From Melioribacter roseus (GTDB taxonomy: Bacteria; Bacteroidota; Ignavibacteria; Ignavibacteriales; Melioribacteraceae): a stretch of DNA of 64,000 nucleotides. Location: positions 1 through 64,000 of the forward strand of contig DYSW01000004.1 in assembly GCA_020726285.1 (NCBI GenBank), written 5' to 3'. A model generated the notes under the pieces. The model had not been told where the DNA came from, ran no database searches, and worked only from the letters and a program-made list of their open reading frames with translations. Positions 62,607-64,000 of the stretch are shown here, piece by piece. Numbering within the stretch: position 1 is the stretch's first letter; each line of letters begins with the position of its first letter. The position numbers and the translations under genes are program-made.

Positions 62607-64000
62607 ATGGAAATTAAACGTAACAAAATCACCATTGATGGAAACGAAGCGGCTGCTAAAGTTGCCTATAAATTAAGTGAAGTGATTGCAATTTATCCAA
62701 TCACACCTTCATCACCAATGGGCGAATTATCAGATGCTTGGGCATCAGAATCTGGTGAAAATGTTTGGGGAACTATTCCTTCAGTAACCGAAATGCAAAG
62801 TGAAGGCGGTGCCGTTGGTGCTGTTCACGGTGCTTTACAAGCTGGCTCACTAACTACAACTTTTACAGCCTCACAAGGTTTATTATTAATGATCCCAAAT
62901 ATGTATAAAATTGCTGGCGAACTAACTCCAACTGTTTTTCACGTTACAGCTCGTTCACTTGCAGCACAAGCTTTATCAATTTTTGGTGATCATAGTGATG
63001 TTATGCAAGTTCGACAAACTGGTTTTGCGATGATTGCTTCAAATTCAGTACAAGAAGTTCATGATACAGCTGCAATCGCACACAAAGCAACTTTGGAATC
63101 AAGAATTCCATTTATCCATTTTTTTGATGGTTTTAGAACTTCACATGAAGTTCTAAAAATTGAAGAATTGAATGATTCTGACTTAAAAGCAATGGTTGAT
63201 CCAAATACAATTTATGATTTCCGTAAAAGAGCAATGAATCCAAATAACCCAGTTTTACGTGGAACTGCACAAAATCCTGATGTTTTTTTCCAAGGACGTG
63301 AAACTGTAAATAAATTTTATGATGCAACTCCTGAAATTGTTCAAAACGCAATGGACAAATTTTATGAGTTAACAGGAAGAAGATATAATTTATTTGACTA
63401 TTATGGCGATAAAGAAGCTAAAAAAGTTGTAATAATTATGGGCTCTGGTGCAGAAACCGCTGAAGAAACAGTTGATTATTTATTGAAAAATGAAGAAAAA
63501 GTTGGAATTCTTAAAGTTAGATTATTTAGACCATTTTCAACAAAACATTTATTATCCACACTACCAAAAACTGTAGAAAAAATTGCAGTTTTAGATAGAA
63601 CCAAAGAACCTGGTTCTATTGGCGAACCTTTGTATCTTGATATTGTTACTGCAATTAGCGAAGCAATGTCATCTGAAGAAAAACCATTTGAAAAAATGCC
63701 ATTGATTATTGGTGGTAGGTACGGACTTTCTTCAAAAGAATTTACACCATCGATGGTAAAAGCCGTTTTTGATAATCTTAAAGAAAGTAAACCAAAAAAT
63801 CATTTTACAATTGGAATTAATGATGACGTTACCTTCACAAGTCTAAATTTTGATAAATCCTTCATTATTGAAGATACACAAGCAACAAAGTGTATGTTTT
63901 ACGGACTTGGAGCCGACGGAACAGTTGGAGCCAATAAAAACTCAATCAAAATTATTGGTGAAGAAACTGAAAACTTTGCTCAAGGTTATTTTGTTTATGA
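62607..64000 (+). CDS. nifJ: Pyruvate:ferredoxin (flavodoxin) oxidoreductase, N-terminal part
   Basis: The open frame runs off the right edge; about 465 residues are visible. NifJ converts pyruvate and CoA to acetyl-CoA and CO2 with ferredoxin, and can run in reverse to fix CO2. Landmarks of the N-terminal domains are DGNEAAAKVAYKLSEVIA, YPITPSSPMGELSDAW and SEGGAVGAVHGALQAGSLTT, then the transketolase-like part with FDGFRTSHEV, and finally DRTKEPGSIGEPLYLD. GGGAG at 62597-62601 lies five bases before ATG 62607, favouring it over ATG 62595. Together with ATP-citrate lyase at 27-31 kb it supports reductive TCA capability. Confidence 0.95.
   Translation, partial: MEIKRNKITIDGNEAAAKVAYKLSEVIAIYPITPSSPMGELSDAWASESGENVWGTIPSVTEMQSEGGAVGAVHGALQAGSLTTTFTASQGLLLMIPNMYKIAGELTPTVFHVTARSLAAQALSIFGDHSDVMQVRQTGFAMIASNSVQEVHDTAAIAHKATLESRIPFIHFFDGFRTSHEVLKIEELNDSDLKAMVDPNTIYDFRKRAMNPNNPVLRGTAQNPDVFFQGRETVNKFYDATPEIVQNAMDKFYELTGRRYNLFDYYGDKEAKKVVIIMGSGAETAEETVDYLLKNEEKVGILKVRLFRPFSTKHLLSTLPKTVEKIAVLDRTKEPGSIGEPLYLDIVTAISEAMSSEEKPFEKMPLIIGGRYGLSSKEFTPSMVKAVFDNLKESKPKNHFTIGINDDVTFTSLNFDKSFIIEDTQATKCMFYGLGADGTVGANKNSIKIIGEETENFAQGYFVY

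Noticed and set aside
62479-62676. A 65-residue open frame before nifJ
   Set aside because: It runs into the coding start of nifJ in another frame and resembles no known protein.
1-64000. tRNA or rRNA genes, CRISPR arrays, insertion sequences, prophage
   Set aside because: No cloverleaf-like segments, regularly spaced repeats, transposase motifs or phage structural genes were seen; spacers are short and AT-rich.

Overview
The window is a 64 kb piece of an AT-rich bacterial chromosome. Gene content points to the Bacteroidota/Chlorobiota (FCB) group, most likely an Ignavibacteria-like lineage. Indicators are a secreted protein ending in a YPNPFNPST-type (type IX secretion) sorting domain, an S46 dipeptidyl-peptidase, a TIGR02757-family protein, and ATP-citrate lyase together with pyruvate:ferredoxin oxidoreductase, the hallmark enzymes of the reductive TCA cycle. 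Several genes have clear Shine-Dalgarno sequences, some before GTG or TTG starts. I saw no rRNA, tRNA, CRISPR array, insertion sequence or prophage. Taxonomy is inferred from family content only.

Layout. 1-2.1 kb (minus): the start of a CotH-like secreted protein, an asparaginase and a sugar-nucleotide epimerase. 2.1-4.0 kb: a non-coding AT-rich region with DnaA-box-like sites and a 16-bp palindrome, then dnaA. 4.0-12 kb: an S46 peptidase, carAB with a DUF192 lipoprotein, and an alpha/beta hydrolase. 12-15.8 kb (minus): an iron operon (DtxR regulator, membrane-tethered DtxR-FeoA fusion, FeoB). 16-24.8 kb: Fe-S biogenesis (Mrp, Nfu), tpiA, a cupin, a freestanding Thr-tRNA editing domain, a TIGR02757 protein, a DPP IV-type peptidase, an uncharacterised lipoprotein/coiled-coil pair and an acyl-CoA dehydrogenase. 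24.8-31.4 kb: a type IX cargo protein, a yeast-type cytosine deaminase and a divergent two-subunit ATP-citrate lyase. 31.4-40.4 kb: a PQQ-propeller protein, an M28 peptidase, murB, an MFS transporter, a flavin disulfide reductase, upp and a repeat protein. 40.4-44.2 kb: a Rel/SpoT enzyme, ruvX and an isolated two-gene bacterial microcompartment (BMC) shell unit with its own likely promoter and terminator. 44.2-56.4 kb: YbbR, tmk, a CtpA-type protease, a TauE permease, a zinc-ribbon protein, htpG, a kinase gene that has lost its catalytic core, murA, a membrane metallopeptidase and a CCA-adding-type enzyme. 56.5-62.3 kb: a TolC/HlyD/ABC/two-permease export operon closed by a strong terminator. 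62.6 kb to the end: the start of nifJ.

How the genes fit together. ATP-citrate lyase and NifJ suggest that acetyl-CoA and pyruvate can be made reductively, or that the cycle runs reversibly. The four peptidase or hydrolase genes and the asparaginase suggest use of peptides and amino acids. Cytosine deaminase and UPRT form a cytosine-to-UMP salvage route, beside de novo synthesis starting from CarAB. The most unusual items are the orphan BMC shell pair with a tailed second subunit, the large insertion in the ATP-citrate lyase alpha subunit, the membrane-anchored DtxR-FeoA protein, the core-deleted kinase, a polytopic membrane gluzincin, and a 7-nt tandem repeat inside a type IX sorting domain.
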